Assembly (NCBI GenBank): GCA_016720145.1
Contig: JADJXV010000028.1
Span: 327,655-391,654, forward strand
Length of the DNA stretch: 64,000 nt
From: Ignavibacteria bacterium
Lineage (GTDB): Bacteria; Bacteroidota; Ignavibacteria; Kapaibacteriales; UBA961
Direction: 5' to 3'
Both the position numbers and the translations under genes were made by a program. The notes beneath the pieces are model-generated. The model did not search any database, was not told the origin of the DNA, and saw only the letters and a list, made by a program, of their open reading frames with translations. This document shows, piece after piece, positions 18,028 through 26,844 of the stretch. The stretch's first letter is position 1, and each line of letters opens with the position of its first letter.

Positions 18028-19211
18028 AGAAGGTAATAGACTTAACCCACCCCTTTATCCCCTCCCGAGAGGGGAATTTGTGCGGTAAGTAATTGATTTT
18101 GAAAGGAGCAAACTTCTGCCTCTTGGGAACTAAAACCAATATATTGAACAAAGCAAAAGAAGAATCCCCCCAAAAAATCATCTTCATCATAAAAAATCAG
18201 CGGCATCAGCGTGCCATTAGGGCGAGAGGCGATGCCTGATAGTTGGCATCTAATTGAACACTTCGACAAGCTGTTAATGACACATTTGATATTCAGCTAT
18301 AAACTTTACGGCTAACATAATGATAATAGTAGGGTTATCATTTATAATTCTGGGTGCCTTATCTATACGGTTGAAACCGTTGCATCGGTTGTATCGCGCT
18401 TATTGAAAATGGTTAAAACCATTATCAGATTTCAAAACCGTTAAAACGGTTTATGAATTTTTGTCGCGTCTTGATCCCATGATTAAAATCATGGGCTATG
18501 TTTTATTCCATGTGTCATTGTTTTTGTTAGGAGTGGGCTTCCGCTACTTAGGAACTCAGTGTGACGGAACGTGCTTGTATCCTTGAGACTTATCACTTAC
18601 GACTAATATTCGGTATATAATTGAACACTTCGACAAGCTGTTAATGACACATCAGATATTTATTCACTAAAACTACAGCTTACATAATGATAATAGTTGA
18701 GTAATCCTTTGATTGTTCTGTATGTCCCCACTAAACGGTTGAAACCGTTGCTTCTGATGCATCGTGCCTATTGGAAATGGTTTAAACCATTCTCAGCTTT
18801 CAAAACCGTTAAAACGGTTGAAGAATTCTCGTCACGACTTCTTGACCCCATGATTAAAATCATGGGCTATGTTTTTATACTTTGTGTCATAGCTTTATGA
18901 TAGAGGCGGGCTTCTGCCACTTAGGAACTCAGTGTGACGAAATTATCTAACTTCTTAATTAATTTCGACTTACCACTTACGACTTACCACTTGCCACTTA
19001 TCACTTACGACTAAAATTTGGCATATAATTGAACACTTCGACAAGCTCAGTGTGACGGAACGTGTTTGTATCCTTACTACTTATGACTTATCACTTACGA
19101 CTAATATTTGGCATATACTTGAACACTTCGACAAGCTCAGTGTGAAGAAATTATTTAATTTCCTAACTAATTTCGACTTACAACTTACGACTTATCACTT
19201 ACGACTGCGTT
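18028..19211. repeat. 1.2 kb repeat region: two diverged tandem units with hairpin arrays, plus dispersed repeats
   Basis: No gene is supported. Two units of about 365 bases (18251-18616 and 18619-19010) share TTGAACACTTCGACAAGCTG at the start, then four palindromes: ACGGTTGAAACCGT (18367; near 18736), AATGGTTAAAACCATT (18406; near 18774), AAACCGTTAAAACGGTT (18435; near 18803) and CCCATGATTAAAATCATGGG (18476-18495; 18847-18866). Each ends with ACTTAGGAACTCAGTGTGAC. Upstream at 18187-18215 lies a segment like that at 5370-5420. Short TTGAACACTTCGACAAGCTC copies follow at 19029 and 19119. ACTTACGACTTA arrays are interspersed at 18588-18605, 18964-19016, 19077-19105 and 19176-19206, the last ending six bases from the priA stop. 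Confidence 0.85.
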
Positions 19212-21731
19212 TCAAATACTCGCAAACGAATCAATATCAATAGTCACCTTCACCGATGAAGTAGCATGCTTCTGCTGATAGGTAGTGTAGGCGCTCGTGA
19301 GCGCCGCGCGGAGCTTCTCGCCGGTAGGGTCGAGATGCTTCATACTTTTGAGTACTACAATGCGGCGATATTGCGAACGTAAGCGGGAAATGGTTGGAAT
19401 AGAAGGACCTACACGCCATACATCAGGATTCGCTTTTGGAAGCAAGCCGGCTAAATAATGAGCATGTTCGTGAACTTTTTGTTCGCTCGGGCTTGAAAGT
19501 TCTATCAGCACGAACCTCGTAAACGGCGGATAATTCGCTTCTTTACGAAGCTGTAATTCATCAGAATAAAAAAGTTCGTACTTGCCTGCGACGGCTGCAA
19601 TAATTGCCTGATGATCCGGATGGGCGGTCTGAATAATTACTTCACCCGAATATTCACTGCTGCGTCCTGCGCGACCTGAGACTTGGGTGAGTAATTGAAA
19701 AGTACGTTCGGCCGCTCGGAAGTCCGGCATGAAAAGCTGAAGGTCTGCGTTCAACACCCCAACAAGTGTAACTCTTCGAAAATCAAGACCTTTTGCTACC
19801 ATCTGTGTGCCGATGAGGATGTCAATTTCACCATTGGAGAATTGTTGGAGCATTTTCCGGTGCGAACCTTTTTGCGAGGTCGTGTCGAGATCCATACGTT
19901 GAATTTTGGGGCTCATACCTCGGATATTGAACGCATGCTCGAGTTCTTCTTCGATGCGCTGGGTCCCCGTGCCCACTTCTCGTATATCGACGCTGCCGCA
20001 TACTTCACAGCACTGGACGGCCACAGTATTATAACTGCAATAATGACAACGAAGTAGGTTCGTACCTTTGTGATAGGTAAGCGTCACCGAACAGTTTTTG
20101 CAATGCGGAATATCACCGCAATCGGTGCATTCGAGATACGAAGCAAATCCCCGACGATTATGGAATAATATCACCCCTTCTTTCCGCGTGATACGTTCCT
20201 CAATAGCACTCATCATATCTCTCGAAAATGCCCCGTTCATGAGCTTAAGTTTACGTTCTTCCTTGGTATTGACCACCCGAATCGACGGTAAGGTCGCACC
20301 ATCGGCGCGCGACGAAATTTCCAACAAATGATATTTCCCCATACCGGCATTAAACATACTTTCCATACTTGGTGTTGCGGAGCCGAGAACGACCACGGCG
20401 TGTTCCAAGCCGCCGCGCATGATAGCGCAGTCACGGGCATTATAGCGAGGCGACGGTGACTCTTGTTTGTAGCTTGGCTCGTGTTCTTCATCGACGATAA
20501 TCAACCCAAGATTTTGAAGCGGAGCAAAGATAGCAGACCGGGCACCGATCACAATTTTCGCTTCATTTCTCTGAATTTTCCGCCAATTATCGAAGCGTTC
20601 ACCTGCACTCATACGGCTGTGGAGCACTGCGATTTCCTCGCCAAATACTGCATGAAAGCGGTCGATTAATTGGGGAGTAAGAGATATTTCCGGAACCAGT
20701 AAGAGTGATGTTTTATTCAACGATAGCGCTTGACGAATCGCATGAATATAGACGAGTGTTTTGCCGCTACCGGTCACTCCATGGAGCAGAAATGTCTTGT
20801 ATTTTTGTGCGGTGAGCTGTTCGTTGATTCTCATAAGAGCATGATTTTGCTCAATCGTCAGCGATAGATGAGCTTCTTCGCGTTGTACCAAGCTTTCGGA
20901 AGCGTCAATTGGTTTCTCGACTCTCGAGACTTCTATTTCCGTCTCATAAATAAGTCCTTTTTTGAGAAGACCTTGCACCGCTGCCGAGGTAGAATGGGTT
21001 TCGCGAAGAGCATCTGCCAGGAGCATAGGTGATCGGTGATGGAGGGAATAAATGTACAAATGACTAAGCAAAAGTGCTTGCTTCGGAGCTTTCTTATCAA
21101 GTTCGTCGAGGATGGTTTTGAATACATCCTGATTCGCCGGTATCTCAGGTAAGATAGCGATTGCCTTTTGCGTTTTGGGTTGAATATCGGCTTCGATTCC
21201 GACAAAACAGCTAATAACTCCTGCGTGCTCGAGTGAGTCAAGCTGTTCGGCAATAGAGTCGGAATTAAGCTGTTTTTGCAAATGCCCGACCGACACCGAC
21301 CCTTTATGATTCATCAGTAACTCAAGAAGTGCAGCGCGCTTAGGAGCACGTTTGGCTACATTCAATAAATATTCATCGGTAATTGGATACCGGAGCTTGA
21401 CGGTGATAATACTTTGCGGACTCATACCTTGAGGCAAAGCGGCTTTCAAGGTTTCGCCCCAAGAACCGAAGTAATAATCGGCTACCCATTTAGTGAAATT
21501 CATGAGTTGTGGGCTGTAAATCGGAGCATCATCCAATATCTCATGGACATATTTTGCACCTGGAACGGGTTCTTGAGTAATGTGAGTGATAATTCCGGTG
21601 AGTGTACGCTTCCCAAATGGCACAAGCGCTCGCCGACCAACGAGATTATCTTGCCACATGTCGGGAGCAATGGAGTATGTAAACTGTTTGTGAATCGGCA
21701 GCGGGAGCGCAATCTGAACAAAGTGTTGCAT
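19212..21731 (-). CDS. priA: Primosomal protein N' (replication restart helicase)
   Basis: PriA recognises stalled forks and restarts replication by loading the replicative helicase. The start is placed at the ATG at 21731 (MQHFVQIALPLPIHKQFTY, the usual N-terminus of the 3'-DNA-binding domain); an in-frame ATG four codons earlier has no better ribosome site. The helicase core has GVTGSGKTLVY (Walker A), LVPEISLTPQL, DEEHEPSYKQ (DEEH box) and GSATPSMES. The zinc-binding part has paired cysteines CTDCGDIPHCKNC and CHYC, CEVCGS. Motifs IGTQMVAKGLDFRRVTLVGVLNAD and QLLTQVSGRAGR (motifs V and VI) are intact. The length of about 839 residues is normal for the family. The array after the stop codon is in the gene's own orientation. 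Confidence 0.96.
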   Translation of the reverse strand: MQHFVQIALPLPIHKQFTYSIAPDMWQDNLVGRRALVPFGKRTLTGIITHITQEPVPGAKYVHEILDDAPIYSPQLMNFTKWVADYYFGSWGETLKAALPQGMSPQSIITVKLRYPITDEYLLNVAKRAPKRAALLELLMNHKGSVSVGHLQKQLNSDSIAEQLDSLEHAGVISCFVGIEADIQPKTQKAIAILPEIPANQDVFKTILDELDKKAPKQALLLSHLYIYSLHHRSPMLLADALRETHSTSAAVQGLLKKGLIYETEIEVSRVEKPIDASESLVQREEAHLSLTIEQNHALMRINEQLTAQKYKTFLLHGVTGSGKTLVYIHAIRQALSLNKTSLLLVPEISLTPQLIDRFHAVFGEEIAVLHSRMSAGERFDNWRKIQRNEAKIVIGARSAIFAPLQNLGLIIVDEEHEPSYKQESPSPRYNARDCAIMRGGLEHAVVVLGSATPSMESMFNAGMGKYHLLEISSRADGATLPSIRVVNTKEERKLKLMNGAFSRDMMSAIEERITRKEGVILFHNRRGFASYLECTDCGDIPHCKNCSVTLTYHKGTNLLRCHYCSYNTVAVQCCEVCGSVDIREVGTGTQRIEEELEHAFNIRGMSPKIQRMDLDTTSQKGSHRKMLQQFSNGEIDILIGTQMVAKGLDFRRVTLVGVLNADLQLFMPDFRAAERTFQLLTQVSGRAGRSSEYSGEVIIQTAHPDHQAIIAAVAGKYELFYSDELQLRKEANYPPFTRFVLIELSSPSEQKVHEHAHYLAGLLPKANPDVWRVGPSIPTISRLRSQYRRIVVLKSMKHLDPTGEKLRAALTSAYTTYQQKHATSSVKVTIDIDSFASI

Positions 21732-21743
21732 GAAAAAACACAT

Positions 21744-22266
21744 AAATGAAACAACCTGACGAGCAAAAATACGAAGATTTATTGGGTTGGGTGGTGGGGA
21801 ATGGAGAGGTGTCTATATCTGTTTTGATCCACGACATTTAACAAATCCCGAACGCCATTCAAGGAATCAAAACTATGAAACACTTACAAAATGCTTGGGA
21901 ATATAACGATAGGTTGCATTTTCATCCAATGAAATAAAACTCTTCCTGACTAGACTCCTGCTTCAGCTAGTGGGGAAAGATACCCAAGAAAACACGGTTG
22001 CATTTTCATCCAATGAAATAAAACTCTTCCTGACTAGACTCCAGCTTCAGCTGGAGGAATACGAAGAACCAAGAAATCCGGCTTTAGCCAAACGGCAATT
22101 GCGGATACATCCCGTACAAAAGCAAAAGCCCAACAGTTACTACGCTGTTGGGCTTTCTTTTTTCAAACACTTAATACCTATCACCATCTCAGGTTAGTAA
22201 GAGGCACTTCAAATATAAGGGTTTAGGTTGGATTGGCAAATTAAATTAACAATGCTAATTTTCTCC
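21744..22266. repeat. Intergenic region with an 84-base tandem duplication and a terminator
   Basis: A segment GGTTGCATTTTCATCCAATG... at 21912 is repeated at 21996 with a period of 84 bases. The shared part covers about 60 bases and ends in a small palindrome (CTCCAGCTTCAGCTGGAG in copy two). A GAAATCCGGCTTTAGCCAAACGG segment follows. No gene is supported; a 75-codon open frame across it includes the terminator and is not coding. Confidence 0.8.
22122..22166. terminator. Rho-independent terminator
   Basis: AAAAGCCCAACAG pairs with CTGTTGGGCTTTC around TTACTACG and is followed by a T-run; the other strand also has T-rich flanks. It may serve the minus-strand gene ending at 22267. Confidence 0.75.
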
Positions 22267-22905
22267 TCATTCCTTACCATTCCTCACACCGCTTGCACGA
22301 ATCACTTCATCAAGCTTGTCGTACTCTACTGCCTGCGTTAGCCGTTGTAATGAAGGAAGAGTAATTGAATGCTGACTGCGCTTGTAGTCTTTGATTGCTT
22401 TGCAGGGTAGTACATAAAACTCCCACTGATTCATGTTCAATGGGTCGATAGTCGTTTTGTCCTTATGATGCAAAAGACAGAATATGTAAACATCGGCATG
22501 GTGCTTTTTTTCTGATGAATATGTATTGGTTTCCTTGTCCCACGCAACGGTGGATTTAATGGAGAACTTAATTTTGGAGTGTTCTCGTTGATGCCATGAC
22601 TGAACGTATGCCGAAGATTTAATTTCAAGTTTGATGCCGCCGGGAGTTTACAAATCATACGCTCCCCATTCGTCCCGCACGGCAGTCATGTCAATACCAG
22701 TCGCAGTGGCAACGATAAACTCCGCGAATCTACCGCGAGTAGCATTGGAAAGGATGTCGGAAACGCTCCATCGCCAAAAGTCGAACAACGAAAAGCCCAA
22801 CTGTTTGGAATTATCGAAGAGTTGCTCGTTTCCTGTTTTTATGGTCGGAGATATGTGGTTTGAATCCATATTTTGAGAGTTGTTAATTGAGTTGGTTGGT
22901 TTCAA
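22267..22905 (-). pseudogene. Uncharacterised nuclease-like protein with an in-frame stop codon
   Basis: This is a 213-codon frame with one in-frame TAA at 22650-22648. Before the stop comes LFDFWRWSVSDILSNATRGRFAEFIV and then VRDEWGAYDL. After it the same frame continues as TPGGIKLEIKSSAYVQSWHQREHSKIKFSI and runs to a natural stop at 22267. The combination FAEFIV ... D ... LEIKSSAYVQSW resembles a PD-(D/E)XK nuclease core (acidic residue, then E-x-K), and a family with this pattern is common as a hypothetical protein. A single T-to-A change (TTA to TAA) would explain the stop. It lies in a group with a broken KAP NTPase and a methyltransferase-nuclease, so it may have belonged to a defence cassette. 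Confidence 0.7.
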
Positions 22906-23032
22906 ACTTCTGGTAAAGATTTGCTAATGAAACGTCTGTTCTGAGTTTCTTCAGCAGGCGTTACCTCAGCAGGCGTTTATTCGGTAAGTATTTGACGTCA
23001 AGTGTAACTCTTGTTGGGACGGGAATTGAGTA

Positions 23033-24059
23033 TTATTTCATGGTTAAATTTTCTGTTAAGTCAATAATATCAAGAAGATAGTCTAATTTCATTCTTCTAT
23101 ATTCAGATGATGATAGATGTTGTAAACTTTTTAACAAAAAATCATTTGCTTCTTCTGTAGATAAATCTAAACTATACAACAAGTGAGGAGCTTGATTATC
23201 TGATCTGTCCTCATATAATTTTGATCCATAATGATCTTTAGCATAAGAGTTGTTATATAAATGATATAATAAAGCTGCAGTATAACTTTGATGATTAATA
23301 TTGTTATCTTTCGAATCAGATAAAAAATAACTTCGCGTTTCAGTCATTAGTTCTTGAATTGAAAGTTGTGTATTCTTAATTCTCATAAACAAGTTAAAAT
23401 TAAAAAATCTTATGCTGATTAATAAGATAAAAAGTTCTGGAAAAAGGTAATTATTATCTGGTAATAAATTTAGAACAACTCGAGCATGCAAATATATTTT
23501 TTCCTGTTGCCTTAGAGTTAACTTATTCTTATCAAATATACTTATTGAATATTGAAGAAAGTCGTCCTTATCAGAATTTAATCGTGGATATTTTTTTCTT
23601 TCAATCGATACAAAAAATTCATCATACTTATATAATTCATAGAGATATTTGCAAAAGCTACTTGTATTAGGAGATGGAATTACAAATTCAAGGTCTATAA
23701 ATCTTCGTAAATATTCATTTGCGTTTATATGTTCACTACCATAAAAGCCTTTTACTGCGTTACACAGCTGAATTTTATCAATGGATAAAACGAAAACTAT
23801 ACCCGATACACTAAAGAGATGTTTCACTGTTTCTAGTACTTCAACTAGTCTTAAAATTATTGAGTACTAAATATTGCTGCCACATTTTCACAAACGTCGT
23901 TTTACCAGTTCCCCATTCGTTATTGATTGCCAAAACGAATCCATCTGAATATGTATCTACAATATTAGTTAGTACCTTCGCATATTTTTCTCTTCCCAAT
24001 TTACAATTAAGGAATGGTGTTTCTTTTGGGATATCTATGTCTTTATGTTTTATTCTCAT
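23033..24059 (-). pseudogene. KAP family P-loop NTPase with internal deletion
   Basis: The first part (24059 down to 23841) has the KAP N-terminus with Walker A in NNEWGTGKTTFVKMWQQYL (residues 46-64). The second part (to 23033) is read in another frame and has the segment LVEVLETVKHLFSVSGIVFVLSIDKIQL followed by YGSEHINANEYLRRFIDLEF, the characteristic KAP region just after Walker B. What is missing is the 100 or more residues that normally lie between, including the NAW motif and the DELDR Walker B box. The join at about 23850 thus reflects an internal deletion that also shifts frame, so the product cannot hydrolyse ATP normally. KAP NTPases are often membrane-linked and are found in phage-defence loci. 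The very AT-rich composition differs from its neighbours and suggests transfer. Confidence 0.8.
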
Positions 24060-24122
24060 TTTGAACTTGATTGATGTTATAAATATTAATGTTGTTAGTA
24101 TGAGTTCACATCCTACACCCCC

Positions 24123-25805
24123 TCACCCCCTCTCCACCACTCCATTCACCTTCAACCGAATCAGCTCAATATTATCAAGCCCATCATTATCAACTACTTT
24201 CACCGCAATAATATGCTGACCTGCTTTGAACTTGTGCTGCTGCTTGCCTTGCTTGTCGATGATGATTTCGGGCTTGAAACCGTCCTTTTCGCTGTAGTCA
24301 AAGTCCCAACTGAAAAACTCTATTCCCGCCGCGCTGTTTCCTGTGGCGGTGAATTCTATCTCGCTGATATCCTTCTTATCTCGCCCTAATTCATTCACTT
24401 CGACCGTAATCGTTGGTTTTTTGGCAATCGGTATGATCTCATCGACGCGGATTAGTTTGATGGTGACATCTTCTTGATTCTTGAGCCGGGCTACTTCTTG
24501 GATTGCACCCTTGCCGAATGAAAACGCAATGATACTTCCTACGGATTTGTTCTCGGCTACATTCTTTTCAAAGAGGGTTTTATCGTATTGTTTGGCTGAC
24601 ACGGAGAAATTTTTGATGACATTCACATCTATATTATCCGAACGCTTAACCTGTATCGGTGTATTATCTTTACTCTTACCGTCGATACCTTTGTCGCCGC
24701 CCTTTTTATTCTGCGGCTGACCTCCGTATTGTGTGATAATCCAACTCTCAAATTCAAACGCGTCTTTGTAGCGAAGCGTGTCGTAGTCGTACTTGTGAAG
24801 CTGCACGATAAATGGTTGACTGAAAAGATTCTGTTGACTGTTCAATCTAAACTCCGTCACCTTCACGGCCTGCACCGATTGGTCAATTCCTATCCATTTA
24901 CGATTGGTTTTCTCGGCTACTGAAATCGTAGTTCCACCACCGACGAATGGGTCGAGTACAGTGTCGCTTTCATTGCTTGCCATTTTAATAATACGGTCAA
25001 GTAATGCTTCCGGCTTTTGGGTCGGGTAGCCGATGCGTTCTTTACCGGGTTGAACATTCTGTATATCTGTCCAAACATTTCCAATCAAAGTTCCTTTGGA
25101 ATTATTGAGATAGCGCTTTATTGATAGTCGTCCTTCTACGTTCTTTGGGAAATTTATCAATCCGTCATCATCCCACTTTTGCATTGTTTCCAATGGACAA
25201 CGCCAACCATTCTTATTTGGCTTATATCCCTTATATTCATAATTATAGCCACCTGGTTTTGTGTTAGTTAAATCACCTAATCTGTATCGTCCTTTTGTAT
25301 CTTCATATTTATAAAAGTCTTCAACGTATTTTTCACCAAGTTCTGCATATACAGGATTATATGTAGATTCATTTCCTTTAGTGTAGTACCAGATTGTATC
25401 AGAAAGTACAGCTAACTTTTTCCTAGCGTCGCTGTGTGCATTGGTACGTTGCCAAACTATATCCCCTCGAAAGTTACCCATCCCAAATATCTTATCCAAT
25501 ATCTCAACACGAATGTAAGCATCAGCATGCCAGTCGCAATGTAAGAATATAGAGCCGGTGGACTTGAGAATGCGGTGCATTTCAGCGACGCGTTCTTTGA
25601 GCCACGCGATATAGTGATCCATGCCTCCGCTCCAGCGGTCTTGGAATGAACGAACTTCTCCGGCATCTCCCCAGATTACTTCATAGTTGCGATTAGAGAA
25701 AAACGGCGGGTCGAGATAGACGAGGTCAACAGATTCGGAGTCGAGCTGTTTGAGGATTTCGAGATTAGCAGCGAGAATGAGTTTGTTAACGGTTTGCATA
25801 GGCAA
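24123..25805 (-). CDS. DNA adenine/cytosine-N4 methyltransferase fused to an Mrr-like endonuclease and a PKD-like domain
   Basis: This is a 560-residue single-chain modification-restriction protein. Residues 1-320 form a beta-class amino-methyltransferase: catalytic DPPF at 32-35 comes before the SAM-binding LDPFVGGGTT at 284-293. Residues about 345-400 form a nuclease domain with FESWIITQYGG, GGDKGIDG (369-376) and IQVKR (384-388), the D...QxK pattern of Mrr-type enzymes. Residues about 465-555 look like an immunoglobulin/PKD fold (ATGNSAAGIEFFSWDFDYSE ... HIIAVKVVDNDGLDNIELIRLKVNG). It probably both marks and cuts foreign DNA, like type IIG-style or related fusions; the recognition sequence is unknown. 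The start MPMQTVNKLI is followed by the usual pre-motif segment. It seems intact, whereas the two genes after it are broken. Confidence 0.85.
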   Translation of the reverse strand: MPMQTVNKLILAANLEILKQLDSESVDLVYLDPPFFSNRNYEVIWGDAGEVRSFQDRWSGGMDHYIAWLKERVAEMHRILKSTGSIFLHCDWHADAYIRVEILDKIFGMGNFRGDIVWQRTNAHSDARKKLAVLSDTIWYYTKGNESTYNPVYAELGEKYVEDFYKYEDTKGRYRLGDLTNTKPGGYNYEYKGYKPNKNGWRCPLETMQKWDDDGLINFPKNVEGRLSIKRYLNNSKGTLIGNVWTDIQNVQPGKERIGYPTQKPEALLDRIIKMASNESDTVLDPFVGGGTTISVAEKTNRKWIGIDQSVQAVKVTEFRLNSQQNLFSQPFIVQLHKYDYDTLRYKDAFEFESWIITQYGGQPQNKKGGDKGIDGKSKDNTPIQVKRSDNIDVNVIKNFSVSAKQYDKTLFEKNVAENKSVGSIIAFSFGKGAIQEVARLKNQEDVTIKLIRVDEIIPIAKKPTITVEVNELGRDKKDISEIEFTATGNSAAGIEFFSWDFDYSEKDGFKPEIIIDKQGKQQHKFKAGQHIIAVKVVDNDGLDNIELIRLKVNGVVERG

Positions 25806-25965
25806 TATGCTAAGTGAGTATGGATAATTGTAGTTCGGCGAAACTACGGATTATCACCCATATATTCAAAGGGAAAGTACTATTGAAGTAAGGATGGCAA
25901 GAGTGATGAGGCCTGGACGGCAACGGGTGCCCGCAAGCGACGCTTGGAATATACTGAAGGGGAAC

Positions 25966-26844
25966 CTAAAATTTCTCGCCGCCGCGCTTTTCGTACCAGA
26001 ATTTGGCGGCTTCTGCTGAGATGAGGGTGATGAGGGAGGAGTAGTAAATCCACACGGCGATGGTCACGATAATTGCATACACACCATAGAGCTTACCGAA
26101 AGAACCAAGATTGGTCAGATACCATGAAAAGCCGAATCGGGCTACTTCCCAGAGTGACGTGCAGATGGCAGTCGCCATGAAAACAATCCAACGGGGAAGC
26201 ATTTTATTGGGGATAAACCTATAAAGAAAGAAAAAGAAAACCATCGAGGAAGCGAGTCCGATGAGGTGGATGGTGGCGCCGCTGATCCAGCTGAAAATAG
26301 CAGATGGTAGGACGTTTTCACCGGCAGAACTGACAAATTCTACAATAGGTGCCACTAATGTCGAGGCAAGCAAAAGTGCAAGCAGGACAAGTGTGAGGAG
26401 GATGTCTTGAAATTTATAGACTAAGAAAAACCGTTCAGTTGAGATGTTGAAGATGGCATTGAGACCTGTGCGGAGTGAACTAAACAATGCAGATGATGTC
26501 CACAGTAACGCAAAGGCGCCGATCCATCCTGCGATGGAGCTAAGGTGGAATGCAGTTTGGAGTTCGGCAAGGGTACCGCTCATCATATCCGAACTAAACT
26601 GATTCGGCGGAAGTGAATCCGTGATGATTCGATTAATCGTCTGCCCGATTGTTTCGGGGTCGATGAGGGAGCCAAGTATTCCCATTGCGACAAGCAGGAG
26701 CGGAATGATACAGAAGAGAATATTGAAGGCAATTCCTGATGAGAGCAGGAATATATGGTTGGAAGAAAGTCGTTCACCGAATTCGATTATAATTGAATAT
26801 GCTTTTTTGAAGATAGAATATATTTTTTTGTAGGATCTTTTCAT
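25966..26844 (-). CDS. YihY/BrkB family inner-membrane protein
   Basis: This is a 292-residue polytopic membrane protein of the YihY/virulence factor BrkB family. Six hydrophobic segments are visible, with family landmarks ALLWTSSALFSSLRTGLNAIFNIS near the middle and YGVYAIIVTIAVWIYYSSLITLISAEAAKFW at the C-terminus. The family's biochemical role is not settled; it was once misnamed RNase BN. The start ATG overlaps the end of flhF (ATGA at 26841-26844), so the two are translationally coupled, an unusual pairing. The stop lies 160 bases from the methyltransferase gene's start. Confidence 0.9.
   Translation of the reverse strand: MKRSYKKIYSIFKKAYSIIIEFGERLSSNHIFLLSSGIAFNILFCIIPLLLVAMGILGSLIDPETIGQTINRIITDSLPPNQFSSDMMSGTLAELQTAFHLSSIAGWIGAFALLWTSSALFSSLRTGLNAIFNISTERFFLVYKFQDILLTLVLLALLLASTLVAPIVEFVSSAGENVLPSAIFSWISGATIHLIGLASSMVFFFFLYRFIPNKMLPRWIVFMATAICTSLWEVARFGFSWYLTNLGSFGKLYGVYAIIVTIAVWIYYSSLITLISAEAAKFWYEKRGGEKF

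Noticed and set aside
18476..18495. CCCATGATTAAAATCATGGG considered as a regulator's operator
   Set aside because: It recurs as part of a dispersed repeat in several non-promoter places, so it is better described as a repeat hairpin.
18697..18900. 67-codon open frame in the 18 kb repeat region
   Set aside because: It spans the palindromes of the second repeat unit and is not open in the first unit.
21970..22197. 75-codon open frame before a terminator
   Set aside because: It begins inside an 84-base duplication and runs through the terminator hairpin.
22648..22650. The in-frame TAA considered as recoding (read-through or alternative code)
   Set aside because: TAA ends normal genes throughout the window and no recoding structure is visible; a point mutation is simpler.
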